Below, in pieces: positions 7,807-16,414 of a DNA stretch of 64,000 bases. The notes below the pieces were generated by a model. It was given only the letters and a program-made list of their open reading frames with translations. It was not told the DNA's origin and did no database searches. The stretch is from Nocardioides alkalitolerans (lineage in GTDB: Bacteria; Actinomycetota; Actinomycetes; Propionibacteriales; Nocardioidaceae): assembly GCA_038184435.1 (NCBI GenBank), contig CP116227.1:1240001-1304000 (forward strand). The letters run 5' to 3'. The stretch's first letter is position 1; every line of letters begins with the position of its first letter. Position numbers and translations under genes: made by a program.

Positions 7807-8915
7807 GCACGGCGACCCCGACCCGTCCGGCCCCGGCGGGCCGTCGCCCCCTGGTGCGGCGGGCGCTGGCGGGCATCGCGATGGCCGGACTGCTGGCGAG
7901 CACCGGTGGGTGCTCCGTCGGCGACGACACCATCACCGTCACCGCGCAGTTCCGCACGACCTCGGGTCTCTTCGTCGGCAACGACGTCGGGATCCTGGGC
8001 GTGACGGTGGGCACCGTGACCGAGATCGAGCCGCGGGGGGAGGTCGTCGACGTGACCCTCGAGATCGGGCCCGACGCCGACCTGCCGGCGACCGCCGGGG
8101 CGGTCGTCGCGTCGCGGTCGGTCGCCACGGACCGCTACGTCGAGATGACACCGGCCTTCGCCGAAGGTCCCCGTCTCGAGGACGGCGCGGTCATCCCCGT
8201 CGAGCGCACCCGCACCCCCGTGGAGTTCGACGAGGTGCTGGAGACGCTCCGCACGTTCAGCGACGGCCTCCGCGGACCGGACGGCAACGCCGACACGCTC
8301 AACCGCCTGCTCGAGGTCGGCGCGGAGACCCTCAACGGCCGCGGGCAGCAGATCAACGAGACGATCACGCAGTTCGCCGCCGCCGCCGAGGCACTGTCGG
8401 GCAACACCGACGACGTCGCCGGCACGATCGTCGACCTCGACGAGCTGACCACCCTGCTGGCCACCAACCAGGACACCATCAACGAGTTCCTGACGAGCGT
8501 CACCGAGGCGACCGAGCTGTTCGCCGCGGAGCAGGACAACTTCGGCGACTCGCTCGTGGCCCTCAGCAACGCGCTCGAGGCCCTCGGCCGCTTCTCGGTC
8601 GAGAACCGCGCGAGCATCGTCAACACCACGCGCGGCCTCACCGACGTGCTGGAGAACCTGGTGGAGCACCGGGCCCAGCTGGAGGAGACCATCGAGATCC
8701 TGCCGCTGGCCTTCCGCAACGTGGGCGACGCGGTGGGCGACAACAACCGAGTCCTGGTGAAGCTGCCGCCCCAGTACTTCTCGCCGGTCCAACCGGTGAC
8801 CGAGGCCCTGTGCCAGAGCCTGGCCGACCTGCCGCTGGACATCTGCCAGCAGCTCGGCACGAGCCCCGACCTGCTCGCCCTCCTCGGCGACCTGAGGGAG
8901 CTGTTGCAGCCATGA
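7803..8915 (+). CDS. mceD: MCE family protein D, probable lipoprotein
   Basis: The fourth Mce subunit, 370 residues. After an Arg-rich N-terminus and a hydrophobic stretch comes LASTGGCSVGDD. This looks like a lipobox, although Thr at -3 is not typical. The MCE domain follows directly (TTSGLFVGNDVGILGVTVG), then long amphipathic helices (about 130-310). The ATG at 7803 overlaps the mceC stop. In most mce operons only the E subunit is a clear lipoprotein, so a second one here is worth noting. Confidence 0.9.
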   Translation: MSTATPTRPAPAGRRPLVRRALAGIAMAGLLASTGGCSVGDDTITVTAQFRTTSGLFVGNDVGILGVTVGTVTEIEPRGEVVDVTLEIGPDADLPATAGAVVASRSVATDRYVEMTPAFAEGPRLEDGAVIPVERTRTPVEFDEVLETLRTFSDGLRGPDGNADTLNRLLEVGAETLNGRGQQINETITQFAAAAEALSGNTDDVAGTIVDLDELTTLLATNQDTINEFLTSVTEATELFAAEQDNFGDSLVALSNALEALGRFSVENRASIVNTTRGLTDVLENLVEHRAQLEETIEILPLAFRNVGDAVGDNNRVLVKLPPQYFSPVQPVTEALCQSLADLPLDICQQLGTSPDLLALLGDLRELLQP

Positions 8916-9964
8916 GCCCCACGACCAGTCCCCGCACCCGTCCCCACCGGCGGCTCGTCGCGGCCGTCGTCGCCCTGGGGTTCGGAGCCGCAGCCCTGAC
9001 GGGCTGCAGCTCGGCCCGCGAGCGGGCCGACGCGCTCCGCCCGTCCGCGGTCGGAGCCGGGCAGTACACGATCGAGGCGACCTTCTCGGACGCGCTCAAC
9101 CTGCCGGCCGGCGCCGCGGTGAAGCTCGACGGCGTCAAGGTCGGCAAGGTCGTCGACATCCAGCCCGCCGACTACGCGGCCCGCGTCACCATGGCCGTCG
9201 ACGAGGACGTCGAGATCCCGCAGGGCTCCGACTTCCGCCTGCGGTACACGACGGCCCTCGGCGAGGTGTACGTCGAGGTGTCGGCCGCCGAGGGCGGCGG
9301 CGCCCCGCTCGCGGACGGTGACGTGGTGCCCGCCGACGAGACGACGGTCGCCACCACGGTCGAGGACGCGCTGGCGTCCGCCTCGCTGCTCGTCAACGGC
9401 GGCAACCTGGGGCAGATCCAGACCATCGTCAGCGAGCTCAACACCGCGCTGGACGGTCGTGTCGGGGCGACGCAGAACTTCATCGAGCAGACGGACGTCT
9501 TCCTGGCCGAGGCCCTGGCCTCGACCCAGGAGATCGACCGGGTGCTCGACGCGCTCGCGGCCGCCTCGCAGACCCTGGACGCCCGCGAGGAGACGATCAA
9601 CGCGGCGCTGCGCGACCTGCGGCCGGCGGCCCAGACCCTCACGGAGAACACCGACGACCTCGCGGCCCTCCTCGAGAGCGCGGACGCCCTCGCCATCACG
9701 GCCGACGGCCTCGTCGAGAGCACGCGCGACGACCTCGTGCTGATCCTCGACGAGCTCGGGCCGGTGCTCGACACGATCCTCGCCGCGGAGGACGACCTCC
9801 TCCCGGCGCTCGACGACCTGCAGACGTTCGGCGCCACGATCGACTCGCGCACGCCGACGGACTACCTGAACCTCTACTTCAAGCTGCGGGTCACCTCCGT
9901 CCTCAACTCACCGCTGCCGGGCCTGGGCGACCTGCTCGGCGGCTCGACCCCGAACGGAGGCTGA
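8912..9964 (+). CDS. mceE: MCE family lipoprotein E
   Basis: The fifth Mce subunit, 350 residues, the usual lipoprotein member (LprK type). The signal peptide ends with the clear lipobox ALTGC-S at about residues 27-31. The MCE domain contains LNLPAGAAVKLDGVKVGKV and the tail holds long helices with DDLAALLESADALAI. It overlaps mceD by ATGA and is followed by mceF after one base. Confidence 0.92.
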   Translation: MSPTTSPRTRPHRRLVAAVVALGFGAAALTGCSSARERADALRPSAVGAGQYTIEATFSDALNLPAGAAVKLDGVKVGKVVDIQPADYAARVTMAVDEDVEIPQGSDFRLRYTTALGEVYVEVSAAEGGGAPLADGDVVPADETTVATTVEDALASASLLVNGGNLGQIQTIVSELNTALDGRVGATQNFIEQTDVFLAEALASTQEIDRVLDALAAASQTLDAREETINAALRDLRPAAQTLTENTDDLAALLESADALAITADGLVESTRDDLVLILDELGPVLDTILAAEDDLLPALDDLQTFGATIDSRTPTDYLNLYFKLRVTSVLNSPLPGLGDLLGGSTPNGG

Positions 9965-9965
9965 C

Positions 9966-11057
9966 ATGGCGCGTCTCGTCCCCAGCAAGCCCGTGCTCAG
10001 CGTCGTCGGGCTCGTCGTCACGCTCGCGATCTGCGTCGGGTACCTCCTGACGGTCGTGCTCAACCTGCCCCTCACGGGCCGACCCGACCGGGTCACCATC
10101 GAGCTGCCGCGCTCCGGTGGTCTCTTCGAGGGCTCGGCCGCGGCGTACCGGGGGTCGCGGGTCGGCACCGTCGAGCAGATCCGGATCAACCCCGACGGTG
10201 GCGTGACCGCCACGGTCAGCCTGTCGGACGGGGTCGAGGTGCCCCGCTCGACGCAGGCGCAGGTGCGGAGCCTGTCACCCGTGGGCGAGCAGTACCTCGA
10301 CTTCCGGCCGGAGACCGACGAGGGTCCCTACCTCGCCGACGGCGACACGATCTCCGCCGACGCGGTGGACATCCCGGTCTCCTTCGCCGAGGCGGCCGAG
10401 AGCGTCAACGCGTTCATCGAGGTGATCGACCAGAACCAGCTCCGCACCGTGCTGCAGGAGCTCGGGACGGCCACCGACGGGGTGGGCGACGACCTCGAGA
10501 CGCTGCTCGACGCCACCGACCAGCTGTCGACCGAGCTCGACGAGGTGTGGCCCGAGACCCAGAACCTCCTCGTCAACGGCGAGACGGTCGGCGAGGTGCT
10601 GCAGGGCAACCAGGAGAACCTCGAGCGGTTCTCGGCCGCGGCCGCGTCGCTCGCGGCGTTCCTGCGGGACTTCGACCCGACCTTCCGGGACATCCTGTCG
10701 CGCGCCGGCGGCGACTTCGCCAACACCCGCCTGCTGGTGGCAGACCTCCGACCGGTGCTGCCGCCGCTGCTCACGCAGCTCGACGTGATCGGCGAGGTCG
10801 CCTACCAGCGCGAGCCGCACCTCCGGGCCCTGCCGGACGCCCTCGTCTACGGCAACAGCCGCTTCGCGTCGGCGTTCCAGGACGGCTGGCTCAACGTGGA
10901 CCTGTGGCTGCAGGGGGCCGAGGAGTGCGACTACCGCGACTACCGGGCCGACCCGATGAGCACCGACCAGCAGCCGCTGCACCTCGACGGTCGCTGCGCG
11001 GTCGGGGGACCGGTGCGCCGCGGGGCGCAGTACGCCCCGCCGCCGCTCGACCGCTGA
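9966..11057 (+). CDS. mceF: MCE family protein F
   Basis: The last Mce subunit, 363 residues, with an N-terminal membrane helix (about 10-33) and an MCE domain including LPRSGGLFEGSAAAYRGSRVG and SLSPVGEQYLDFRP. The C-terminal region has two widely spaced cysteines (EECDYRDY and GRCAVGG). No mce-associated (mas) genes follow. The next gene is convergent and 38 bases away, so the operon ends here. Confidence 0.91.
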   Translation: MARLVPSKPVLSVVGLVVTLAICVGYLLTVVLNLPLTGRPDRVTIELPRSGGLFEGSAAAYRGSRVGTVEQIRINPDGGVTATVSLSDGVEVPRSTQAQVRSLSPVGEQYLDFRPETDEGPYLADGDTISADAVDIPVSFAEAAESVNAFIEVIDQNQLRTVLQELGTATDGVGDDLETLLDATDQLSTELDEVWPETQNLLVNGETVGEVLQGNQENLERFSAAAASLAAFLRDFDPTFRDILSRAGGDFANTRLLVADLRPVLPPLLTQLDVIGEVAYQREPHLRALPDALVYGNSRFASAFQDGWLNVDLWLQGAEECDYRDYRADPMSTDQQPLHLDGRCAVGGPVRRGAQYAPPPLDR

Positions 11058-11095
11058 CCGCCCGGCCGCTCGCTGCCTGCTCCCTCGACGGGGCC

Positions 11096-12355
11096 TCAGA
11101 GCAGCGGGCGGAGGGGGGCGAGCACGAACTCGGTGAACTTCCGGTGCGCGGACCGGGCCTCCCACTCGGCGCTGTGCAGCTCCAGCGAGTGGCCCTGGTC
11201 GCTGAGGAAGATCGTCTCCATCGTCGCGGCGAACTGCTCGTCGATGACCTCGACGTTGACCTCGTAGTTGCCCTGGAGGCTGAGCCGGTCGACGTTGGCC
11301 GTGCCCACCGTGGACCAGCTGCCGTCGATGGTGGAGGTCTTGGCGTGCACCATCGCCTCGCGGAAGCGCAGGATCCGCACCCCGGCGTCGAGCAGCTGGG
11401 AGTAGTAGCCGCGCGAGATCCAGTCCGCCACCACGTGGTTCGACTTGTGGGGGAGCAGGACCCGGACGTCGACGCCGCGGCCGGCGGCCCGCACGAGCGA
11501 GTCCACGAAGTCCTGGTCGGGGATGAAGTAGGCGTGCGTCATCCAGATGTGGTCGGTGGCGCGGTCGATCGCCTCGAGGTACATCGAGCGGATGGGGAAC
11601 ATCCACAGCCGCGGGATGTTGCGGTGGATCCGGATCCGCGGCTCCCAGACCGACGCCGCCTCGAGCAGGAGCGGACGCTCGCTGGAGCGGAAGCGCTTGC
11701 GGCGGTTGAGGTTCCAGAAGTCCGCGAAGGTGCGGGTGAGGTCCCAGACGCTCGGACCGGTGATGCGCACGTGCGTGTCGCGCCACTCCGTGGCGTAGGC
11801 GGCGCCGATGTTGTAGCCGCCGACGAACGCGACCTCGTCGTCGACGACGAGGATCTTGCGGTGGTCGCGGCCGTAGCGCCGGAGGTCCCAGAACCGCAGG
11901 CCGGCGCTGTAGACGGGATAGCGCAGCACCTTGATCTCCGGCGGGAAGTGCTTGAACCGGGGCGACACGACGAGGTTCGCGAACGCGTCGTAGATGCAGT
12001 AGACCTCGACCCCGCGCCGCGCGGCGTCCACGAGGGCGGCCTTGAACCGCTCGCCGACCTCGTCGCCCTTCCAGATGTAGGTCTCGAGCAGGATCCGCTT
12101 CCGGGCACCCCCGATCGCGGCCAGCATGTCGTCGTAGAGGTCCTGGCCGTAGGTGTAGACGGTCATCTCCCCGCCCCCCACCTCGTTGGTGGTGGGGGGA
12201 GTGGTGGGGAACGGGCGGGGCTTCTTGCCGCGCCGGCGGTAGGAGTCGACGAGGGTCATGCCGATCGCGAGGGCGAACGGCACGCCGACCGCCGCCAGGA
12301 GCGCCCGACGCAGCACGCGCAGCAGGCGGTCGGTGGGGGCGCCCCGAAGTCTCAC
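11096..12355 (-). CDS. Phospholipase D-family protein, cardiolipin synthase-like
   Basis: A membrane-anchored phosphatidyltransferase/phospholipase D of 419 residues. One N-terminal helix (about 15-37) is followed by two PLD domains, each with an HKD motif: HRKILVVD (His165, Lys167, Asp172) and HAKTSTID (His337, Lys339, Asp344). The size and single anchor fit bacterial cardiolipin synthase-like enzymes, though substrate specificity cannot be read from sequence. The start is GTG at 12355. It is convergent with mceF and divergent from a receiver-domain gene. Confidence 0.85.
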   Translation of the reverse strand: MRLRGAPTDRLLRVLRRALLAAVGVPFALAIGMTLVDSYRRRGKKPRPFPTTPPTTNEVGGGEMTVYTYGQDLYDDMLAAIGGARKRILLETYIWKGDEVGERFKAALVDAARRGVEVYCIYDAFANLVVSPRFKHFPPEIKVLRYPVYSAGLRFWDLRRYGRDHRKILVVDDEVAFVGGYNIGAAYATEWRDTHVRITGPSVWDLTRTFADFWNLNRRKRFRSSERPLLLEAASVWEPRIRIHRNIPRLWMFPIRSMYLEAIDRATDHIWMTHAYFIPDQDFVDSLVRAAGRGVDVRVLLPHKSNHVVADWISRGYYSQLLDAGVRILRFREAMVHAKTSTIDGSWSTVGTANVDRLSLQGNYEVNVEVIDEQFAATMETIFLSDQGHSLELHSAEWEARSAHRKFTEFVLAPLRPLL

Positions 12356-12486
12356 GGGCCCAACCTATCGAACCGCCGCGGCGTCCGGGTGCCGGCAGCA
12401 GCGGAGCGGCGGCGGTGCGCCTGCGGCACGGCGCCACCGTCCGTGTGGTTGGCTTCAGCACGACGGAGCTGGACGAGAGGGTGCAG

Positions 12487-12870
12487 ATGACGGAGCGGGG
12501 CCGCGTGCTGGTCGTCGACGACGACGCCGACATCCGGGAGCTGGTCGCCATCGTCGTCGGCCAGCTCGGCGTCGACGTGCTCCAGGCCGGCGACGGGCTG
12601 ACCGCGCTCGAGCTGGCGCGCCGCGAGTCGCCCCACCTCGTGACGCTCGACCTCGGGCTGCCCGACATCGACGGCATCGAGACCTGCCGCCGGCTCCGCG
12701 AGTTCTCCGACGCCTACGTCCTGATCCTGACGGCCCGCGAGGAGCGCGCCGACCGCGAGGTGGGCTCGGAGAGCGGCGCGGACCAGTTCATGAGCAAGCC
12801 GTTCGCGCCGAAGCAGCTGCGCGCCACGGTCCGCGAGGCGCTCGGCGCTCGCGGGATCGACCTGGCCTGA
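12487..12870 (+). CDS. Stand-alone response-regulator receiver protein
   Basis: A single CheY-like receiver domain of 127 residues with no output domain. The acidic pocket VVDDD, phospho-acceptor Asp55 in LVTLDLGLPDIDG, the ILTAR switch Thr and the MSKPF lysine are all present. The ATG at 12487 is chosen since GAGAGG lies 6 bases upstream; the frame extends back to 12415. No kinase is near. Its receiver is strikingly like that of the OmpR-type regulator at 23117 (shared DLGLPD-DG and LREFSDAYV), which suggests the two are paralogues. Confidence 0.83.
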   Translation: MTERGRVLVVDDDADIRELVAIVVGQLGVDVLQAGDGLTALELARRESPHLVTLDLGLPDIDGIETCRRLREFSDAYVLILTAREERADREVGSESGADQFMSKPFAPKQLRATVREALGARGIDLA

Positions 12871-12908
12871 GCAGCGGTCGGAGCGCCGGCCCGACCCTCG
12901 GCACCGTC

Positions 12909-12942
12909 GGCGTCCAGGACTGTCGGTGCCGCGTCGTACGCT
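12909..12942 (+). promoter_or_regulatory. uvrB promoter, PafBC/RecA-NDp-like, leaderless
   Basis: CTGTCGGTG (12920-12928), eight bases, then TACGCT (12937-12942) matches the LexA-independent DNA-damage promoter TTGTCRGTG-N8-TAnnnT with one mismatch. The ATG lies seven bases after the -10, so the mRNA should be leaderless. The preceding GGCGTCCAGGAC (12909-12920) is repeated exactly before uvrC. No LexA box is visible. Confidence 0.7.
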
Positions 12943-12949
12943 CGCAGGC

Positions 12950-15091
12950 ATGCGACCCGTCACCGATCTCGAGCGCAGCGTGGCCCCGCTGCACGTGCTC
13001 TCCGACTACCAGCCGGGCGGCGACCAGCCGACGGCGATCGCCGAGATCACGCGGCGCATCCAGGCCGGTGCGGAGGACGTGGTGCTCCTGGGTGCGACCG
13101 GCACCGGCAAGACGGCCACGGTGGCCTGGGTGGCCGAGCAGCTGCAGCGCCCGCTGCTCGTCCTGCAGCCCAACAAGACGCTGGCGGCCCAGTTCGCCAA
13201 CGAGCTGCGCCAGCTCTTCCCGAAGAACGCGGTCGAGTACTTCGTGTCGTACTACGACTACTACCAGCCCGAGGCCTACGTGCCGCAGACGGACACCTAC
13301 ATCGAGAAGGACTCGGCGATCAACGAGGAGGTCGAGCGCCTCCGCCACTCGGCGACCAACTCCCTCCTGACCCGCCGCGACGTCATCGTGGTCTCGACGG
13401 TGTCCTGCATCTACGGTCTCGGCACCCCGCAGGAGTACGTCGACCGCATGCTCCGGCTGCGGGTGGGCGAGGAGCACGACCGCGACAGCGTGCTCCGTCG
13501 GCTCGTCGAGATCCAGTACGCACGCAACGACATGTCGTTCACGCGGGGCACCTTCCGCGTGCGCGGCGACACGCTCGAGATCTTCCCGGTCTACGAGGAG
13601 CACGCGGTGCGCGTCGAGTTCTTCGGCGACGAGATCGAGCGGCTCTCCACCCTGCACGCGGTGACGGGGGAGGTGCTGACGGAGGACACGGAGCTCCACG
13701 TCTTCCCGGCGTCGCACTACATCGCGGGTCCGGAGCGCATGGAGAAGGCCATCCGCGGCATCGAGGCCGAGCTGGCGGAGCAGCTGGCCGCGTTCGAGGC
13801 CCAGGGCAAGCTGCTCGAGGCGCAGCGGCTGCGGATGCGCACGACGTACGACATCGAGATGATGCGGCAGGTCGGCTCCTGCTCGGGCATCGAGAACTAC
13901 TCGATGCACATGGACGGCCGTGCGCGCGGGACGGCGCCGAACACGCTGCTCGACTACTTCCCGGAGGACTTCCTGCTCGTCGTCGACGAGTCCCACGTGG
14001 CCGTCCCGCAGATCGGCGGGATGTACGAGGGGGACATGTCGCGCAAGCGCAACCTCGTCGAGCACGGCTTCCGGCTGCCCAGCGCCATGGACAACCGGCC
14101 GCTGCGCTGGGAGGAGTTCCTCGAGCGCATCGGCCAGACGATCTACCTGTCGGCCACGCCGGGCGACTACGAGCTCGACAAGGTGGGCGGCGACGTCGTC
14201 GAGCAGATCATCCGGCCGACCGGTCTCGTCGATCCCGAGGTCGTGGTCAAGCCCACGAAGGGCCAGATCGACGACCTCATCGGCGAGATCCGCACCCGGG
14301 TGGAGCGCGAGGAGCGCGTCCTCGTCACGACGCTGACCAAGAAGATGTCGGAGGACCTGACCGACTACCTCCTCGACGCCGGCCTGCGCACGCGCTACCT
14401 GCACTCGGAGGTCGACACCCTCAAGCGCATCGAGCTGCTGCGTGACCTCCGGATGGGTGCCTACGACGTGCTCGTGGGCATCAACCTCCTGCGCGAGGGC
14501 CTCGACCTGCCCGAGGTCTCCCTCGTGGCGATCCTGGACGCCGACAAGGAGGGCTTCCTCCGCTCCGACAAGTCGCTCATCCAGACGATCGGCCGCGCGG
14601 CGCGCAACGTGTCGGGCCAGGTGCACATGTACGCGGACCGGATCACGCCGTCGATGGAGCGCGCGATCGACGAGACCAACCGGCGGCGCGACAAGCAGAT
14701 CGCCTACAACCGCGAGCACGGCATCGACCCCCAGCCGTTGCGCAAGAAGATCGCCGACATCACCGAGATGCTCGCCCGCGAGGACGAGACGACGGAGGCC
14801 CTCCTGCAGACCTGGGCCGACGTGGGCCAGAAGGGCCGTGCCGGTGGCGTGAAGCCGTCGGCGAAGTCGCCCGCGCGGGCGCCCGTGCCCGTCCTCGGTG
14901 AGCGGGCGAAGGAACGCGAGTCGGGTGCCGCCGGGCTGCCGAGCGCCGACCTGGCACAGCTGATCCAGGACCTGTCCGACCAGATGAAGACCGCGGCCGC
15001 CGAGCTGCAGTTCGAGCTGGCGGCTCGGCTGCGCGACGAGATCTCGGAGCTCAAGAAGGAGCTGCGCCAGATGATGGAGGCGGCCAAGTAG
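12950..15091 (+). CDS. uvrB: Excinuclease ABC subunit UvrB
   Basis: The damage-verifying helicase of nucleotide excision repair, 713 residues. Walker A is GATGTGKT at residues 48-55. The beta-hairpin that inserts into damaged DNA is YYDYYQPEAYVPQTD at about 101-115. DEAD-type motif II is VVDESHVAVPQIGG. Helicase C-terminal motifs include NLLREGLDLPEVSLV and QTIGRAARN. The C-terminal UvrC-binding UVR motif is at about 665-705. A low-complexity linker (about 630-655) precedes it. The ATG at 12950 is used because the promoter -10 ends just upstream. Confidence 0.97.
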   Translation: MRPVTDLERSVAPLHVLSDYQPGGDQPTAIAEITRRIQAGAEDVVLLGATGTGKTATVAWVAEQLQRPLLVLQPNKTLAAQFANELRQLFPKNAVEYFVSYYDYYQPEAYVPQTDTYIEKDSAINEEVERLRHSATNSLLTRRDVIVVSTVSCIYGLGTPQEYVDRMLRLRVGEEHDRDSVLRRLVEIQYARNDMSFTRGTFRVRGDTLEIFPVYEEHAVRVEFFGDEIERLSTLHAVTGEVLTEDTELHVFPASHYIAGPERMEKAIRGIEAELAEQLAAFEAQGKLLEAQRLRMRTTYDIEMMRQVGSCSGIENYSMHMDGRARGTAPNTLLDYFPEDFLLVVDESHVAVPQIGGMYEGDMSRKRNLVEHGFRLPSAMDNRPLRWEEFLERIGQTIYLSATPGDYELDKVGGDVVEQIIRPTGLVDPEVVVKPTKGQIDDLIGEIRTRVEREERVLVTTLTKKMSEDLTDYLLDAGLRTRYLHSEVDTLKRIELLRDLRMGAYDVLVGINLLREGLDLPEVSLVAILDADKEGFLRSDKSLIQTIGRAARNVSGQVHMYADRITPSMERAIDETNRRRDKQIAYNREHGIDPQPLRKKIADITEMLAREDETTEALLQTWADVGQKGRAGGVKPSAKSPARAPVPVLGERAKERESGAAGLPSADLAQLIQDLSDQMKTAAAELQFELAARLRDEISELKKELRQMMEAAK

Positions 15092-15108
15092 GCGGACTGC
15101 CTCCCGCG

Positions 15109-15114
15109 TAGCAT
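15109..15114 (+). promoter_or_regulatory. -10 element of the MFS gene
   Basis: TAGCAT lies nine bases before the ATG at 15124, in the 32-base gap after uvrB. A very short or absent leader is expected. No good -35 is seen. Confidence 0.4.
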
Positions 15115-15123
15115 CTGCTTGCG

Positions 15124-16395
15124 ATGAGCAACCATCTCGGCGGCGCGGCCCGTCCCTACGTCGTCTGGGCCGTCGCGCTCTCGGTGTACCTCCTCGCGGT
15201 GTTCCACCGCTCGTCGCTGGCGGTCGCCGGCCTCCTCGCCACGGAGCGCTTCGGGATCACCGCGGCCCAGCTCGCGACCTTCGTGATGCTGCAGCTGGCG
15301 GTGTACGCCGCGATGCAGGTGCCTGTCGGGCTGCTCGTCGACCGGTTCGGGTCGCGGTCCGTCCTGACCGCCGGCGTGGTGGTGATGAGCCTCGCCCAGT
15401 CCGCGTTCGCCTTCGCCGACACCTACGCGCTGGCGCTGGTCGCGCGCCTGTTCGTCGGGATGGGGGACGCCCTCACCTTCATCTGCGTCCTGCGCCTGGT
15501 GTCGTCGTGGTTCCCGCCGCGGCGCGTGCCGCTCGTCTCCCAGCTGACCGGCACGGTGGGACAGCTCGGCGCGGTGGTCGCGGCCGTCCCGATGACGGTC
15601 GCGTTCCGCGAGCTGGGCTGGACCACGACGTACCTGCTGTCGGCGTCCGTCGGCGCGCTCCTCCTCGTGGGCCTGCTGCTCGTCGTGGGGGACACCCCCG
15701 AGGCGCGGCACCTGCGGGGTGCCTCGCTGTCGTGGCGCGAGGTGCGGGCCAGCCTGGCGGCGTCGTGGACGCTGCCGGCGACCCGGCTGGGCTTCTGGAT
15801 GCACTTCGTCACCCAGTTCAGCGCCACCACGCTGGGGTTGCTCTGGGGATATCCGTTCCTCGTCCGCGGCGAGGGTCTCTCCGAGGCGGCGGCCGGTGCC
15901 CTGCTGACGCTGATGGTGCTGGTGATGATGGTCGCCGGGCCCACGCTGGGCTGGCTGGTCGGCACGTTCCCCTACCAGCGCTCCACCATGGTGCTGGGCA
16001 TCGTGGGGACCATCGTCCTCGTCTGGAGCATCGTGCTCGCGTGGCCGGGGGACGCTCCGCTGCCGCTCCTCGTGCTCCTCGTGGTCGTGACCGGGGTCGG
16101 CGGACCCGCGTCCATGATCGGGTTCGACGTCGCCCGCACCGCCAACCCCGTCGAGCGCCTCGCGAGCGCCACCGGGTTGGTCAACCAGGGGGGCTTCATC
16201 GCGACCCTGAGCCTGGTGATCGGCATCGGCCTGGTGCTCGACTGGCGCACGCCGGGAGGCGGCACGACCTACACCTCCGAGGCGTTCCGCTGGGCGATGA
16301 GCCTGCAGTACGTGCTCTGGACGCTCGGTCTCACCCAGGTCTGGCGGCTCCGGCGCCTGGCGCGTGCCCACGCGGCCGCGGCGGCGACCGTCTGA
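15124..16395 (+). CDS. Major facilitator superfamily transporter
   Basis: A 12-helix MFS carrier of 423 residues. The N-terminal half has the MFS A-motif VGLLVDRFGSRSVL between helices 2 and 3 and RLFVGMGDALTF in helix 4. The loop between halves (about 195-215) is short and charged. Substrate cannot be assigned; the ACS-like and nitrate/sugar-phosphate branches are both possible. It follows uvrB after 32 bases with its own -10 and runs convergently into the GH26-OpgC gene 19 bases on. Confidence 0.82.
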   Translation: MSNHLGGAARPYVVWAVALSVYLLAVFHRSSLAVAGLLATERFGITAAQLATFVMLQLAVYAAMQVPVGLLVDRFGSRSVLTAGVVVMSLAQSAFAFADTYALALVARLFVGMGDALTFICVLRLVSSWFPPRRVPLVSQLTGTVGQLGAVVAAVPMTVAFRELGWTTTYLLSASVGALLLVGLLLVVGDTPEARHLRGASLSWREVRASLAASWTLPATRLGFWMHFVTQFSATTLGLLWGYPFLVRGEGLSEAAAGALLTLMVLVMMVAGPTLGWLVGTFPYQRSTMVLGIVGTIVLVWSIVLAWPGDAPLPLLVLLVVVTGVGGPASMIGFDVARTANPVERLASATGLVNQGGFIATLSLVIGIGLVLDWRTPGGGTTYTSEAFRWAMSLQYVLWTLGLTQVWRLRRLARAHAAAAATV

Positions 16396-16414
16396 CGCTG
16401 CCCCCTGACGCCGC

